DNA of 64,000 bases from Spirodela intermedia (GCA_902729315.2 LR746267.1:1348501-1412500), one strand, 5' to 3'. Positions 1 through 13,404 are shown, counted from the first letter of the stretch. The notes: generated by a model not told the origin, from the sequence alone. A program made the numbers and translations.

Positions 1-337
1 CTTTCTATAACCACACTGCGGCAGCTAATTGCTTTAGATACTGCTTAGGTGGGGTAGTTTACGGATGAATTCGTAAATATTTAACCTTGTGTTTCTTTTA
101 TTTTTCTTTCCTTTGTCAGTGATGGACAAACATTTGTTCTCCTCTTACTCAGTCCAATGTTTGCATCTTGTGCATAAAATTATTTGCTAACGTCTAGTTT
201 CTTCAGTTAACCATGTTGCTAATTGCATGCCCGAAACGTACATGTAATATTGATGCGAGTCATGGGGTTTTTGTACATTTTCTCAATCCATGAGCCCATC
301 CTTCTTTATATCTTTCAGTATTGGGCATGTGAAGACC
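1..337 (+). other. 5' leader and leader intron of the NAL1-type gene
   Basis: No coding sequence is seen here. A pyrimidine-rich stretch ending in tttcag at about 312-318 looks like a 3' splice site. It lies 19 bases before the first good start codon, so the gene probably has an untranslated first exon and leader intron that begin before the window. Inferred from splice consensus only. Confidence 0.45.
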
Positions 338-3300
338 ATGCGTGATGAGACCATTCGAGGTAGAGGACACCGGTTGGGATCATTACAGTCAGACGAGTCA
401 GGCTTGGATATGGAGCGAAATATTTATGGTCAACAAACTGGTCCAAATCTGCATTCGAGTCCACCATCTCTTCAGCCATTTGCATCTAGTGGTCAACACT
501 CTGAAAGTAATGCTGCTTATTTCTCATGGCCAACATCTACTCGATTGAATGATGCTGCTGAAGGTCGAGCAAATTTCTTTGGAAACCTTCAGAAAGGGGT
601 GCTGCCTAGAAATCTTGATCGACTTCCTAGGGGTCAACAGGCCTCCACATTGCTTGATTTGATGACCATAAGGGCATCTCACAGCAAAATACTGCGTTGC
701 TATAGTCTTGGTACAGCAATAGGATTTCGGATCCAGAAGGGTGTGCTCACAAACATACCTGCTATTCTTGTCTTTGTTGCTCGGAAGGTTCACAAAAAGT
801 GGCTTAGCAACATTCAGTGTCTGCCATCGGCTCTTGAGGTAAAGTGCCTGTTACTCTGGTTGGGATCCTGTCCATCATCATTCTTCCATTGCATCCCTGA
901 CTATTTATTAAACTTATTGGTGTGCAATATTACCTTTACCTTTTAATGTGAATAGGGACCTGGAGGTGTATGGTGTGATGTCGATGTCATAGAGTTCTCA
1001 TACTATGGTGCTCCTGCCCCAACTCCGAAAGAACAATTGTACGATGAACTTGCAGATGGCTTGCGAGGAAGTGATCCCTGCATAGGTTCTGGTTCTCAGG
1101 TAGTTATGTTTTCTAAGTTTCCAGAAACCATCCTTATTTATGATGTCCAAAACCAGCAAAATGATCAATAGTTTTTATTCTTTTCAAGTTTACTTTCTTT
1201 TTATACTTAATAATTTGAATAGTATATCATTTTCTTCAATTATGGCTTTGCATCTTGTCATGTTTTTAAATTTATTTACCTTAGAAAATTACTCTCTGTA
1301 TGATGTTTCTTTCTTTTTATTTGCTTTTCTTCATTGAACCTATACCTCATGAAACTATTTAAGATTGCTGGGGATGTCAATAGAGGCCCCTGATCAGTAA
1401 TGGAGAAGTTCTTATACTGTTGAAACAATTCTCTCTGAGGTTTGCTTAATCTTAATATTTCTGAAAGTTTGATCTATGGGTGTACTGAATACCTTGTTGT
1501 ATAACGGGCATATTAATACTCCGGTGAAGGACAGGCTATTTATATACTCTTGGACTGTGCAGACCTGTCTCTGGTTTCACCGTGTTTATGTGTTGTCCTT
1601 GTTTTTGGATCTCTGTGATGCGTTTATGCCCAGATTCAGACCAGGGTTGACTTGGTACTGCATATGCTGTGACAGGGTTAGCATTAAACACTACCTGGTA
1701 GTAAGGTCTAGTTTCCATTTTATAGCTAGCTGTAACTTTTATCTTCTTTCCTCAGGAGAGCCTCAATGTATGATATGAGCAGTTTCGGATGGTTGATTTT
1801 GAATGTAAATCCAAAATTCGGTAGTGTATTAACTGCCCATTTAGATTTGCTTCTGTTTTGAATGCATTGTTAGAAATAAGTTATTAATTCTTGTTGAATA
1901 TCTGGTTAGATTCAACGAAGGGGACTTGTTGGCCCAAGTCTTTATGTTTTCTCTAGACAATTTGGAGGAGACCTGTTTATAACCTAGAAGCTAGTGAAAT
2001 CCTGGGCATGATGGTTTTTGGTTTTAGATCAATCATTCTAGGAATAGCATAAAGCAGAGTCTGATGACTCTTCATAGAGAACTTGGAAATAGATCTTCAA
2101 TGATTAAATGCTAAGTTCAATCATTGGTTGGCTTGCGTTGTGTCACGCCCTTGAAAATTCAAGACTATAACTTTAAGCTGTAATGTCTTTTGGAACTTCG
2201 AGGCTCTTTTTTTTTCCCTTTTCTGAGTGGTGTGATTTCAATAGATTCTATGGTTTACATATAACACAAGGTGTTGCGTTGATTTAAGTGACTGGAACCA
2301 TGACAAAGTAGACTACAGCACAAATTTTGTTTGTCATTTTTCTATTTCAGTTACGAATCATGGATTGGACCCTCTCATTTTCTCTGTTTATCTGTTTCTT
2401 TCAGAGGAATTTTTTTCCTTTTTGTTTTGCTTGTGGCTTCAATCTTTTCCTTTTATTCTGTTTGCGATCTCATTCAGCCAGCAAAGTCTCACCTTTGCAA
2501 AGTTCAATGCTGTTACTTTCAAACATTGTCAAATTCGTTCCATGGTTCTTAGGTTGCAAGCCTTGAGACCTATGGAACCTTGGGTGCCATTGTGAAGAGC
2601 CGAACAGGCATGAGGCAAGTTGGTTTTCTCACAAATCGGCATGTTGCTGTCGATTTAGATTACCCTAACCAGAAGATGTTTCATCCATTGCCTCCGAATC
2701 TTGGTCCGGGTGTTTATCTTGGTGCTGTTGAGAGGGCAACATCATTCATTACTGATGATCTGTGGTATGGGATATTTGCTGGAACTAACCCAGGTATTGT
2801 TATTTTTTTCTTCATGTTGTTATGTTCTGGTGGTTAACCAAAGCCATCATAGCTTTGTAGTTTGGTGCTTGCTTAAGAATGAATACTACACAACACATAG
2901 AATGGCATCTGAGGGTTTATGGTAAGTTCAGTTGTTGTGGCCTGCATATTCCATTATGCATCAGCATTATTATACTGTTTTATTTATTTACATAAGACGA
3001 TTCCATTAGAGTTCCTAGCACGTCATGCAGCTGCAAACTCTGTATCATACTTTGATGCCTTCGTTTGGCGTTGACTAAATATACATGTTGTCTTTGGTGC
3101 ACCCTCAGAAACTTTTGTGCGAGCCGATGGAGCATTCATTCCTTTTGCTGATAATTTTGATATTTCAAACGTTACCACCTTAGTTAAGGGAGTTGGTGAG
3201 ATCGGGGATGTCAAGTGCATAGACTTGCAAGCTCCAATCAACAGCCTCATAGGGAGGCAAGTGATGAAGGTTGGAAGGAGCTCTGGTCTGACTACTGGAA

Positions 3301-4175
3301 CTGTTATGGCATATGCACTTGAATATAACGACGAAAAAGGCATATGTTTCTTCACTGATTTTCTTGTCGTGGGCGAGAATCAGAAGACATTTGATCTTGA
3401 AGGGGACAGTGGGAGCCTCATCATTTTAACAGGACAGGATGACGACAAGGCACGTCCAATAGGGATTATATGGGGTGGGACAGCAAATCGTGGTCGTTTG
3501 AAGCTTAAAAGTGGTCATGCCCCAGAAAACTGGACGAGTGGTGTTGATCTTGGGCGACTTCTTGATCTTTTGGAACTTGACCTTATAACAACCACTGATT
3601 CTCTTCAAGGTACTCTTCATTTGTCTTGAAAGCTTAGTTGTATAGTGCAGAACTTATCGTAGTGAGATGATAGTGGAGTTTGGTGCTTCCTTGATATTAT
3701 TGCTGTCATCTGACAAGTCTGTTTTTCTTCATTTTTTTTATGATTTTTTCTCATCATAGAAGCCATCCAAGATCAACGAAATGCCATGGCAGGAGCTATT
3801 GATTCTATCGTTGGGGAGTCATCTCAGGCGGAAGAGACACCGACAACAGAAAAGCCTGGTGACATTTTTGAACCACTAGGTTTCAACATCCAGAAAATTT
3901 CAGTTGACGGTGCTTCTGGTTCAGAAACAAATGCATGTTTTGCACGCACAGAATATCATATGGATGGAATTGATGTTGTTACAAATGTGGAAGAGCACCA
4001 ATTCATTCCGAACTCTCCTATTCACCGAAATCAGGAAGAGAACTCTGAACTGAGGAGTCTTTCCACATTAAGAGATGCATCCGATGAGGATCTTTGCTTC
4101 GCTTTGCATTTAGGTGATCGAGGACATAAGAGACAACGTTCTGACTCTAAATCTGACATGGAATCGTTGAAATAA
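338..4175 (+). CDS. NAL1: NARROW LEAF 1-type trypsin-like serine protease
   Basis: Five coding exons, 338-838, 956-1099, 2553-2793, 3109-3609 and 3760-4175, join in phase with GT-AG introns to give 600 residues; the rice protein has 582. Strong family signatures run through all exons: the conserved N-terminal block ending GRANFFGNLQKG, then FLTNRHVAVDLDYPN, RADGAFIPFA and LEGDSGSLIIL. By spacing, His245, Asp302 and Ser396 match the rice triad His234/Asp291/Ser385, so the protein is predicted to be catalytically competent. NAL1 controls leaf width, vein number and auxin-related growth in rice and is reported to act on a TOPLESS-type corepressor in the nucleus. The start at 338 lies just after a leader-intron acceptor, and the following residues align with the family N-terminus. 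Residue 244 is Arg, the position of the rice His/Arg natural variant. An LELDL stretch near residue 440 resembles an EAR motif. Family call is very secure; paralogue identity is less so. Confidence 0.95.
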
Positions 4176-5747
4176 GAAGGATTCAAGCTTAAGGAGGCAC
4201 TACATTTGGTTTTGAGAATTCATTGATGCTCAGGACTGATGATGGAGTTGTAATTTCTGATGAAACCCGGCAAGGTGTTATAATGAAAAAGCTTGCTGTT
4301 GGTATCTCTCCCCTAGACATAGGCTTTGTAGAATTGCTGACCAGCAAATTATAACAATGCTTTGGGCTTTTTTCTACTGGCTCCTTGGAGAGGTTGGGAA
4401 ATGGTTCTGTGAGGAGGGCTTCCAAAGGTCAGCTCTCTGGTTAGTTTTGTACCCAGTAATTCTTCCTTTTTTTTTTAATTTAAAGATATGCCAACTTAAT
4501 AGAATTATAATATGTTGGGTTAATTTCAGTTCTAGAAGTTATGCGTCCTTCATCGTGATGTCTTGACAGAAGTCTGATGTGCTACTTTTATATTATTTTT
4601 TTTACAAGCAATATAAATTAGCATGCAGCATGAGCTTCCCTCATCACTTCTAACTGAGAATAGTTATTCTGTATCTTTGGAAAGTATTGTGGAAAGTTCC
4701 ACTGAAGGTGTATATCTCTGTTTAACCTTTGGCAATATTGAATTTCTTTGATATCTTTGATAAAATTAGACAAATATCCCTAGGTGTTCGTGTCCAAACG
4801 ACCTCTTTGCATCCATATGTTGAATTCAAAGAAGTAAATGTTATCTGTTGTTCTCTGGTTTCCAAGTTCAAATTAATTTCCAACATGAACTGTTTGTTAA
4901 TTCAAAGCAAGTGCTGGTGCACTATTCTCTAAGTTAAAACTCAATACTGCCACAAACACTGTTGTGTACTATTGTCATTGTATCTAGCACCTTAGACCTT
5001 ATCTGCATTGGTATCATATCAATTTTCATATTCAATGTGTGGGTCCTATGTATAACCTTTTAATTTCATTTTAAAGATGAGAAAACCTCAATTCTATCTT
5101 AATTGTTGTTAATCTTTTCAAAAGGGTATTTGGAAAATATTAAGGGATTTTCAAGACAAATATGGCTAAAATATGAAGACCATAGGAGAAGTATTTAATC
5201 CTAAAAGGTAGAAGTCAAAATATGCAAACAATGAGTTATTTCGTGTGCAAAAATCTAATCCAAAAAACCTGGTGTGGACTGTTAAACTAAAAGTGTTGAC
5301 CACTACGGTTTGAGACATAATTTTCAAACACTTGAAAGGAATAGATGCTAGGAATAGAAGAGTTGACCCTATCGCCAAGAAGTGTGATTTTCATTCAAAT
5401 GTGGATACACAATCATGAAAGGTGTGAATATTGAAGCTTATATCCATTGACACCTACTTAAGAAAGAAGAAGATCAAGTTCGAGTGTTGACATCCGACTT
5501 TAAAGATTTTATATCTGCAGTGTTGCAGCAGCTAATTTGTCTACAATGGAAATCCTAAAAAAATCAAAATTATATATGTTTTCTAGCCATGAGAGGAAGC
5601 ACTTTTACCAATGTCAAGTTGGGATTTTGTGCTTATGAATGACATAAAGGATTTTTGGTGTTCTTCCACTATATGAAATTCCAAACCTTAGAATACTGCC
5701 CCTCTTATGCCTCCAAAGTACTCCACACATGTTCAAGATGTTGTGTA
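4176..5747. other. NAL1 3' UTR and unassigned AT-rich spacer
   Basis: The first few hundred bases are presumably the 3' UTR and polyadenylation region of the upstream gene. The rest is AT-rich, and its short open frames show no recognisable domain, codon regularity or splice-consistent extension. Confidence 0.5.
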
Positions 5748-6041
5748 TGTCTTGAACTAGAATCTTGATCTCCTTCTTGACCTTCTTGATTTGGTCTTCA
5801 CCCTCCTCTCTCATTGGTGCCACCCAAAGATCCTTTAGGGTGGATTCCTTTCAAAGTTGTATTCAATTAACCTCATAACTAGCTGAAATACTAGTTACAT
5901 CTATAGTGGGCCAAGCCCACTTATTTTAGAAGAAAGAAAGGAAGAACTCATTAAGTAGTCCATAACTAACTTAAGGGCCTAGATAAAAGAGAGAAACTAC
6001 ATAAGAGAAACTAATAATAGAGGATCTTAGCTTATTTGACA
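5748..6041 (-). repeat. 3' LTR of the Copia element
   Basis: Direct-repeat partner of 7701-7994. In element orientation it begins TGTCAAATAAGC immediately after the purine tract at 6042-6050. The substitutions against its partner could be used to date the insertion. Confidence 0.85.
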
Positions 6042-6059
6042 CCCTCTCACAAGTCAAGT

Positions 6060-6995
6060 GTAGATGTTAGACATGTCTAACTTGAATACAAGCTTTTATT
6101 GAGTTGGTCCCAATAGTCCCTTGGTGAATATATTTGCCACTTGATTAACAAAATTGATAAACAAATTTATCATCTCTTCTTCAATCTTTTCCTTGATAAA
6201 ATGATGAGCTATTTTAATGTGCTTTGTCCTATCATATTGGATTGAATAATGGGCAGTGGCTATAATTGATGGATTGCCACAATACAATTTAATGTAACCC
6301 TTATAATAAATATGTAGATCTTTAAATAGCATTCTTATCCATATTATTTCACATATACCTTGAGCCATAGCTCTAACCTCAGCTTCTGCATTGGATTTAG
6401 ATACAACCTTCTACTTCTTACTTCTCTAGGAAACCAAATTTCCACCAATGAAGGATTATTAGCCTGATGTTGACCTCCTATTAATTACTAAACTTGCATA
6501 ATCTATGTTTGTATATATTTTTACAGTACTATCGCCACTTTGTGAAAGTAATAGGCCTTGTCCAATAATATCCTTTAAATATGCTAGAATATGGTAAGTT
6601 GCTTGCAAATAAATTTATCTTGGGTCATTCATGAATTAACTCAAGGAACTCACAGCATATGTCACATCTAGTCTAGTATGATTTGGATAAATCAATTTTC
6701 CAATCAACCTTTGCAAGGATTCCTTATTAATTGGATGACTATCACCTCTTACTCTAAGCTTCACATTTATATTCATTAGTATGATTGTTGGTTTATAAGT
6801 AAGTTGACCAATTTCCTACAGAAGATCAACAATATATTTTTGTTGAGAAATAAAGATACCTATTCTAAGTATGCCACCTCAATACCAAGGAAATACCTTA
6901 GTCTCCCAAGGAACTTAATATCAATCTCTTGTGATAGGTTTTTACTTAGAATTTAGATCTCATTTGTGTCATCCCTTGTGATAAGTATATCATCA
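6060..6995 (-). pseudogene. Decayed Copia reverse transcriptase / RNase H
   Basis: Read on the minus strand with several frameshifts and stops, it gives the Copia order. First comes a palm fragment, FDDILITRDDTNEI, where the usual YVDD is altered. Then YFLGIEV, LIGKLIYPNHTRLDVTYAVSS, the RRSTSG/GGNLV block, SNAEAEVRAMAQGICEIIW and, near the end, DRTKHIKIAHHFIKEKI with NIFTKGL. These are the C-terminal RT and RNase H hallmarks. The frame is broken and the YVDD motif lost, so it is non-functional. Confidence 0.85.
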
Positions 6996-7689
6996 AATAT
7001 GCCCTCTCCCTATGTAGAATATGACTTTGAAGACTCTCATACTTTAGATTTAAAGCCATTAAGAATGAAAATGTCATCTACTTCAATATGTAATTTCTTT
7101 CATTGGAGTGAGAATTTTTCACATATTAACAATGGTCAATCTCACACCATATAGCCTTCAGTTCACAATTGTTGTTTCCCATTATACTACTTTCATTACT
7201 TTGATGTTCAACCATAAATCTTCTAATCATTTTGCTGCTTGGAGCAATTTTGGTGGACTTCATTCTACAATTCTTTCATAGTAGTCACACATTTTAGTTG
7301 TCATGGTTCTAAGCAGCCATGAGTGAATAAAAGTTTCCTTGGATTTTCAATAGCATCATATTTAGATGCTTTGATAAACCTCTCCTAAGGAGTGTTAACT
7401 TTTCAAATTTCTCCCATTGGTACAGATTAATATCATTAAATCTCAAGTGCATAAGTATACCTAACAATACATGCATGATCTCAATCACTAACTTTGTTAT
7501 CATGATTGAGTTGGATGTAGAAGCTTCTTGCCACATTGACATCTCATGTTTCCTAATTCTTGAAATCAAGAATGGCTCTCAAGTGACCTCTTGAATGCTT
7601 GCTTCTAGTAGGATAGAAGGCATGTCCTTGATCATGATCATAAGGTCAACTCCAATCCTTGTCCTTGCAATGCTTCAAGCCTCAACCTT

Positions 7690-7700
7690 CTCTAATACCA
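7690..7700 (-). other. Copia primer-binding site
   Basis: On the minus strand TGGTATTAGAG follows the 5' LTR directly. It differs at one base from the common plant Copia PBS TGGTATCAGAG, complementary to initiator tRNA-Met. Confidence 0.75.
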
Positions 7701-7994
7701 TGTTGAACCAAAATTGTGATCTCCTTAACTTTCTTGATTTGGTCTTCACCCTCTCCTCTCATTAGCGCTGCCTAGAGGCCCTTTAGGGTGGATTCCCTTG
7801 ACAATTATATTCAATTAACCTCATAACTGATTTAAATATCAGTTACATCTATAGTGGGCCAAGCTCACTTATTTTAGAAGAAAGAAAGGAAGAGCCCATT
7901 AAGTAGTCAATAACTAACTTACTTAAGGGCCCAAATAAAAGAGAGAAACTACATAAGAGAAAACCAATAACAAAGGATCTTAGCTTGTCTGACA
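7701..7994 (-). repeat. 5' LTR of the Copia element
   Basis: Partner of 5748-6041, equal in length. On the plus strand both contain the shared run ctatagtgggccaagc and the tract ttattttagaagaaagaaag. They differ by scattered substitutions and small indels, so the insertion is not recent. Confidence 0.85.
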
Positions 7995-9540
7995 ATATGT
8001 ATAGGCAAGTATAGTTTTTTACATTAGCTTTTGCTTTGAATTAGCTTGCTACTAACCAAAATATGAAAGATGGGTGGGCATTTTGAGAACATCAACCAAT
8101 TGTAAAGGTTTTATTGGTACCCTTTGAATGTGAGTCAATCTGTGGGATATGATTGATATAAACGTAGTGTAAATGCTCTAGGAGAGACGTGTAGATTGGA
8201 ACAGATTTTAGATTGAATAAACTACAATGAATGTCTCTTGTCACACATTTGAGGTTTGCCTAGCTTGTGAAGTAGCCACAAGGTCTTTTATCAACTCTTG
8301 TGATATTGTGTTATCACACATTTGTTGTGTAGAACTCGGAATACTTTTCAATGTTGTGGTGCAACTAGGCTTTAGGACTAAAGATATAATACCCTACTAA
8401 CTAGTGTTAGGATTGTCCTTAATATTATAAATATTGAACAATATTACACTAAATGTTAGAGTGATTGCAATTGTGTTGATCATTTCAAAACAAAGTGTTA
8501 TTATCAAGGGGTGTGAAACTGAAGAAGCCTTTTCATTGACAAATAAATGGATGTAATAATGTGATAAAGTGTAAATGAAGGAGATGGGTGGTTAGCAAGC
8601 TACAAATTGATGAGAACTATCATATTGTGAGGTGGGACTATCATTTTCAACTTGAATTGAGTGGTTCTAGGGATGTATCACATGGGCCAATTTCATTATT
8701 TCTGTGAATGAATATACCATTGACATATAGTGAGAGGTCTCAAACAAGGTTACTGTTTAACTTTATTGTTTGATTTGATAATTGAAATACCAAGTAGAAT
8801 GATGATAGAGGAAAGGAGATTTTGAGCATGTGAAACCTCTAGCCTTAAATTATGAGAAGAGTATACTTAGGAAGGCATCTATTCTTCTAGGATGTGAGGT
8901 GAGATATTCTCTCTGTTCTTAAGATTTCAAGGGCAATTATGAAGAAGTGGGGATAAATGTTGATGATAAGATACTATTAGTTGGGAAAGAAGTTGTAAAC
9001 ATATAGATAGTGGAAGAGTGAGTATCATCATTATAGAGACTTCAATTTGGTTGCTTTTACCAAGTAATTAAATATTAGATTTATTGTAGAGGCAAAGTAT
9101 ATGATGTAATGACATATGCATTTAATGGTACAATACTAGGTAACATTAATGATATATCTAAGATGTCAAAAAATATTTCTAAGCTAAAGATGTTCCAGCA
9201 TGAGTCTTAGAGATTTGCTCTAAAAAATGGAAATGAAAACTCTTGTTTGATTGTGTGAGCAAGCAGTGTGGGGCCTTTATTATTAATGACATGATGACAT
9301 CCAAATGTTGTTCTACAAGGAGAGGAGATTGATGGCCAAACATAATCAGAAGCTTCAGAAATTAGGTCATTTTGCCACCATAGCCTTTGACATATAAGGA
9401 GTTATTAGAAAGATATGAGGATGGGGTTGGAATTGAAGATTGGGAAGTACATGGATCCATTAGAGAGGCGTCACAAAGTATATCAGATTTTGAAAGCCCC
9501 TTTCCATAAAAAATGAGGGGTTTTGGTGTGGAGAGAGTCT
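7995..9540. other. AT-rich spacer, nothing recognised
   Basis: Low GC with only short open frames. No LTR pair, domain motif or splice-consistent coding chain was found. It may be decayed transposon DNA, but that cannot be supported from the sequence. Confidence 0.4.
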
Positions 9541-9700
9541 CACGTGAAAGATTATCTTGATGAGCTTGCCCACATTTATGAATATGAGATTTACACCTTA
9601 AAAAGTTAATGAAAGGAAGGAGAATCTGTGAGGCACTTGTTCCTTGAGTGTGCTCTCTATCAAGAGATTTGACTTAAAAATAGAAAGTGGTTCTTTGATT
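9541..9700 (+). pseudogene. Possible LINE zf-RVT-like remnant
   Basis: The plus strand around 9619-9670 encodes GESVRHLFLECALYQEI. This resembles the zinc-binding segment after the reverse transcriptase of plant LINEs, which typically has an E-x-x-x-HLFL-x-C core followed by an IW-like end. Upstream coding continuity (RESHVKDYLDELAHIYEYEIYTL) is interrupted by stops, and the first cysteine pair is missing. The match is short, so the call is weak. Confidence 0.3.
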
Positions 9701-12380
9701 TGATAGTTTATCCTTTAGTTTTGCAAATTCTCACCGGAACTGGAAGATCATTTTAAGATCTTTGAGCATATTTGAGGGTTCAATGTGACTATTGTCACTT
9801 CGGCCAAGACAAAAGATGAGACTTTACCACTGTGGAGCGGCTTTTTACAAAAAGATGAGGGTTCAAGTTGTTTCTATCTAGATAGAGATAGGCTCAAGTA
9901 CATGAGAAGAAAATCCCAATATTGTTTGGCTTTTGGTAGGGAATATGAAGTGAATAGTGCCCATGAAATTCAATGAAATGTTTATGTTATTCTAAGAGGA
10001 AATTGATTATAGTGTGACCATAATCAGATGCATAACTATGTGACCCAATTCACAATGTAGCCATCATTGTATGCCAATGCATGGACACTTGGAAATGTTA
10101 GATGCAGATAATATTTAATGTAAAAGAGAATGTGTTAAAAGCAATGCTTGAAATATATAAACTAACAATCCTAGAACACAAATGTATCACCTAATATGTA
10201 CTTATCACTACTCATTATCATTTCTTCCTATGTGAAACTATTCTAATAAATATCATAGCTTGTTTCACTTGAATGTTTATCATAGTTTACTTACAAATCA
10301 TGTACATGCTAAGAACAAAGTTAACCTGCTCTATTTTATCCATATCTTCATAAATAAAAGAATCTAAAAGAGTGGTGTTCTTACTCCATCCTAGAAATTG
10401 TTAAAGCTTTAAGTAATAATCTCCTAACCATCTATTTAATGCCACTCTGATGCTTCTATAAGCCTGGAAAGGTAACAATTTAAGTGAAATATAGTAGTGT
10501 TAGCCTTTAGAATTTCATTGCTTGTGTTTCCTCATAAGTCATTGACAAAATGTCTGGTAATTACCATCATATATGCCCATTCTTTTCACCATATATGTGA
10601 TTTCTGCTACATGCAATTTCTGCTATATGTATGAGTCATTATAATTGAGTGTAGCTTGCAGGTGCACTTACCCCAAAGAAGCCAAAAATTGCTCATAATT
10701 TCTAGTCAAGTCGAGTTAGTCATATATGAAAAAATATCTGCAAATTTTTCATGAGATAAGTGTAATGATGAGTTTATTCACTCAATGTTGTCTCCTATAC
10801 TTTGGATCACAAGAGAGATATGTCTTCTTGTTTGTGCCTATAATATTCACTGCTCATCATCTTCTACAGAGTTTGTGGATTGAAGCCTTAATGTCAATGG
10901 ATAATTGATCTTGGTATTATTTTTTTTCCCTTTTTTCAGTGGTTTGATGATGAGGGAAAATATTTCTCATTTTTTTATGATGGCTGTTAATATTACTAGC
11001 ACTTTTTAGGTAATTTGGCGGGCAACATAGAATCGATTTGACTAAGATTAACGCAAAATTAATTAAAAACGTATGGGAACTATTGGTTGCTTAAGAAACT
11101 AATAAGAGTTTGTGCTTCTTTACCTTGCCTTTTAGCTTTTGTTTGTTTTCCTAATCTTCTATCATTCTAGGTCAGATTGTGATTATCCTGTGACATTCTT
11201 TTGAGAGAACATATTGGGTACATGTCTAGGAGCATAGATAATTATCTCACTATTCTTCTTCACTATGATTATACCCCCTAAGAGTATTTTCTAACATATC
11301 ATAAGATACATGTTCTTGAAAATCAGCACTCCTCTTAACCCATATTAAGGTCTAGTGTTTAGGGTTTGTAATAGCGATACACCACAGATATAGTGAGCCT
11401 TCTTTGGGTTGCATTCATATTTTTTGATAGTGTTTATGTTTTCTCTCTCACAACCAATTCATCATGGGTTGACCAACCAAACACATTATTAGTGATTGAT
11501 TTTAAAAAAGATAAAAATTCCATTCATGCCAACATAACAAGGATGAATGTCAAATTTAGGGTTGTGAACAATTGGGGCAAGCATGTTGACTACAAATAGA
11601 GTTGTTTAACATATCACATTTTTAGGGTTATGTGGAAACCACACCAACCATTTTTCACCAGTTCAGTTTTGTGATCTTGATGGACCTAGCTTAAGATAAC
11701 AAGAAAGTACTTGAATTTTTCATAGATAGAAAGGTGTTCATCTTCTGCCTAGCATTCCATACAGCAAGACTATTCGATCGAAAAGCACACCTCATGACCT
11801 CTACTCTGGGATGGAGATTGGGGAGTGAAGATCAGAAGATTAAGGGATATGAATGCATCACCTCAGAATATGAAATGCATCAGCAGCTTGAGGGACCTGA
11901 ACATGAAATGGGAGGGTCCTCAGGATATTGATCTGAGGAAATAAAGGGTTTATTGGGGATTAAAAAAAAGATCATCATTATTTGAGGACTAAATATTTAA
12001 AAAAGCATTATAATAATACTATCACCCATATTACTCTTCATGGGAGTAATGCGAAAATATCAGGCTACGACCAATTTTATTCACACAAATCTGCAGAAAT
12101 CAAGCGGCACTGTTCATGCAGCTCTACTATTTGAGAAAGGGTAGGCTTTACATGATATTTTCACATTATCAATCATTTTTTTCGCCATATTATGCTATTT
12201 TGCATGTTTATTTGAGCAAAATTATTTGGCCACAGCCGCTGGTTCGTCATTCATTGGGCTCACTAGGTTCTTAGATGGAAATAACATGGAAATAATGCGT
12301 TTATTGGGAATAGAAAAATAATATTATAAGTGGGTTTTTATAGACTATTGTGATGTCCCTCTTTTATTTTTAGATTATTC
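9701..12380. other. AT-rich intergenic DNA, nothing recognised
   Basis: Open frames here are under 70 codons and show no domain signatures. There is no long repeat, LTR pair or microsatellite of note. Confidence 0.4.
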
Positions 12381-13036
12381 GTGGGTTTTTTGATGGGATA
12401 TTTAAGCACAAAAAAGGCAGGCAAAGGCGCTATTTTTTATGGATATTTAAGCAATAACATCAGATCCCGGCGGGTAGAAGTACTTCCCTTCACCTTGACT
12501 CCACTCGGATGTGCTTCCGTTGACTTTCGGGTCTTTTTTGAACGGAGGCCACGTGGCCAGGAGGGGACGGTAGGACGGGATTTGGTCGTCCTTGTCAACG
12601 GCTACTAGCCGTTGATCTTCGTTCTCTGTATAAACGCGCATGGTCGGGAGGTGCACCGTGCTTGCTCGTCAACGCGTCAGATTCCCTTCCAACAAAGTGG
12701 GGGCCCTATTCCGGGTTTTTTTGTTTGGATCGGAGGAGTTATGGAAGAGGTTGGTAGATGAGCCGGCTAATTAGTTATTTATTATTCCGGGCCCAATCTT
12801 ATTATTTTTTGTGAGCCCGAAATTGGTTTTTTAATGTATTTTTACTATTTTCGGCGTGTAAAAATTAGATTTTTTACTTTTTTTATGCGAGCTTTTAAGA
12901 TCGGAGATGTCTACTCTGTGACTCGTTGGGTCGCTGCCCGTCTAGGAAAGTGATTTTTTAGGGTATTGTTTTGATTTTTCACTCCAATATCATGGTTTTT
13001 CAGGTTTTCCTTATTTAGCATCAGCGTGAAAGGTGG

Positions 13037-13067
<31 letters not shown>

Positions 13068-13160
13068 CTTCTCTCTCTCGCTTTCTCAAGGCGAGCTACG
13101 CGAGGCCTCCTGCTATTTTCTGGCTGCTACCCTCATCGACTTGGCGTTCCCAGATATTAT

Positions 13161-13262
13161 TAACCGCTAATTTTTCTGTTCGAATTTCCAAAAAAATAAA
13201 CTCTAAATAGCCTTTGGGGTAATTTTCCGGACTGAACAGCCCATTAACAGCCCAATATCTCA
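13161..13262 (+). repeat. Duplicated ~100-bp promoter block, copy 1
   Basis: Shares with 13511-13610 the order taaccg..taattttt, gaatttcc, aataaactct, ttggggta, ttttccg and cccattaa.agcccaatatc followed by a C tract. The copies lie 350 bp apart and flank a GA microsatellite. Confidence 0.75.
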
Positions 13263-13404
13263 CCCCCACCCCCCACCCCCCCACCCCACCTCTTCTCTGG
13301 CTTCATTATGGACTGTTAATGGACTAAGCAGCCCATTAACAGCCCATTCTCTCTCCCCCTAATAATACACATTTATTTATTTAATTTTATATATCGAGAG
13401 AGGG

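Larger units (their letters stand above)
5748..7994 (-). mobile_element. Internally deleted Ty1/Copia retrotransposon
   Basis: Two direct repeats of 294 bp, both starting TGT and ending ACA, flank about 1.66 kb. The right one is the 5' LTR. Just inside it, on the minus strand, is TGGTATTAGAG, a primer-binding site like the usual Copia initiator-tRNA-Met type. Just outside the left (3') LTR, at 6042-6050, is the minus-strand purine tract GTGAGAGGG. The inside carries decayed RT and RNase H sequence but nothing recognisable as gag, protease or integrase. A full Copia element is about 5 kb, so most of the interior is lost. No perfect target-site duplication was found. Confidence 0.85.
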
